Of a stretch of 64,000 nucleotides of DNA, positions 63,970 through 64,000 are shown piece after piece; the stretch's first letter is position 1, and each line of letters opens with the position of its first letter. The notes under the pieces are model-generated. The model was not told the origin of the DNA. It worked only from the letters and a program-made list of their open reading frames with translations, and made no database searches. Source of the stretch: Serratia fonticola (GTDB lineage Bacteria > Pseudomonadota > Gammaproteobacteria > Enterobacterales > Enterobacteriaceae); assembly GCF_001006005.1 (NCBI RefSeq), contig NZ_CP011254.1, forward strand, positions 2,356,001-2,420,000, written 5' to 3'. Position numbers and translations under genes: made by a program.

Positions 63970-63993
63970 CCCCTCACCCCAACCCTCTCCCAC
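63970..63993. repeat. Inverse copy of the GGGAGAGGGTTGGGG repeat, at window edge
   Basis: CCCCTCACCCCAACCC then TCTCCCAC, the exact reverse complement of 48278-48301. It is upstream of nrdG and is cut by the window end. Confidence 0.65.
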
Positions 63994-64000
63994 GGGGAGA

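Overview
The window is chromosomal DNA of an enterobacterium, most likely Serratia or a close Yersiniaceae relative. Protein sequences track E. coli K-12 closely (Mdh, FtsH, InfB, Pnp, DeaD, AscBFG, SpeF/PotE, PhnF-P). Gene order is a mosaic of E. coli blocks: fbp/mpl, yhcN/argR/mdh, sfsB/ispB to greA, ftsH to nlpI/deaD, the yhbW-yhbP block, then speF/potE and phn. The genus is inferred from overall impression, not from a marker gene. No insertion sequence, prophage or CRISPR array was seen.

Layout. 1-5990: end of a chemotaxis receptor, fbp, mpl, two tandem DUF1471 (YhcN) genes, argR and mdh. 6000-7500: a small group of Mu-like regulators (SfsB/Ner plus two proteins with the Mu repressor/transposase DNA-binding fold). 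7500-16100: ispB, rplU-rpmA-yhbE-obgE, the basRS (pmrAB) two-component system behind dacB, greA and yhbY. 16200-34300: the transcription/translation core, with rlmE-ftsH-folP-glmM-secG, tRNA-Leu, tRNA-fMet, rimP-nusA-infB-rbfA-truB-rpsO-pnp-nlpI and yrbN-deaD.

34400-48200 is more accessory: yedEF (sulfur/selenium), yhbW, an exporter with an HlyD-type adaptor and two ABC-2 permeases but no ATPase, ubiVU and ubiT (anaerobic ubiquinone synthesis), yhbS, yhbQ, and ascG/ascFB (aryl-beta-glucoside use). 48300-52400 is the inducible ornithine decarboxylase system speFL-speF-potE, in which a 34-codon leader peptide outside the long-ORF range is clearly recognisable. 52700-55000 holds yhbP, a DUF1176 protein and yraR.

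55000-62600 is the C-P lyase operon phnFGHIJKLMN-P, without phnCDE at its head and without phnO. Upstream of phnF lie a RelB/ParE-type toxin-antitoxin pair and nrdG.

The most interesting items are: the Mu-like regulatory group with matching palindromic operator-like sites; the ATPase-less exporter with a 13+13 bp palindrome in its divergent promoter region; the conserved SpeFL arrest peptide; the truncated phn operon beside a toxin-antitoxin pair; and a four-copy palindromic intergenic repeat family. Most of the rest is ordinary housekeeping sequence.
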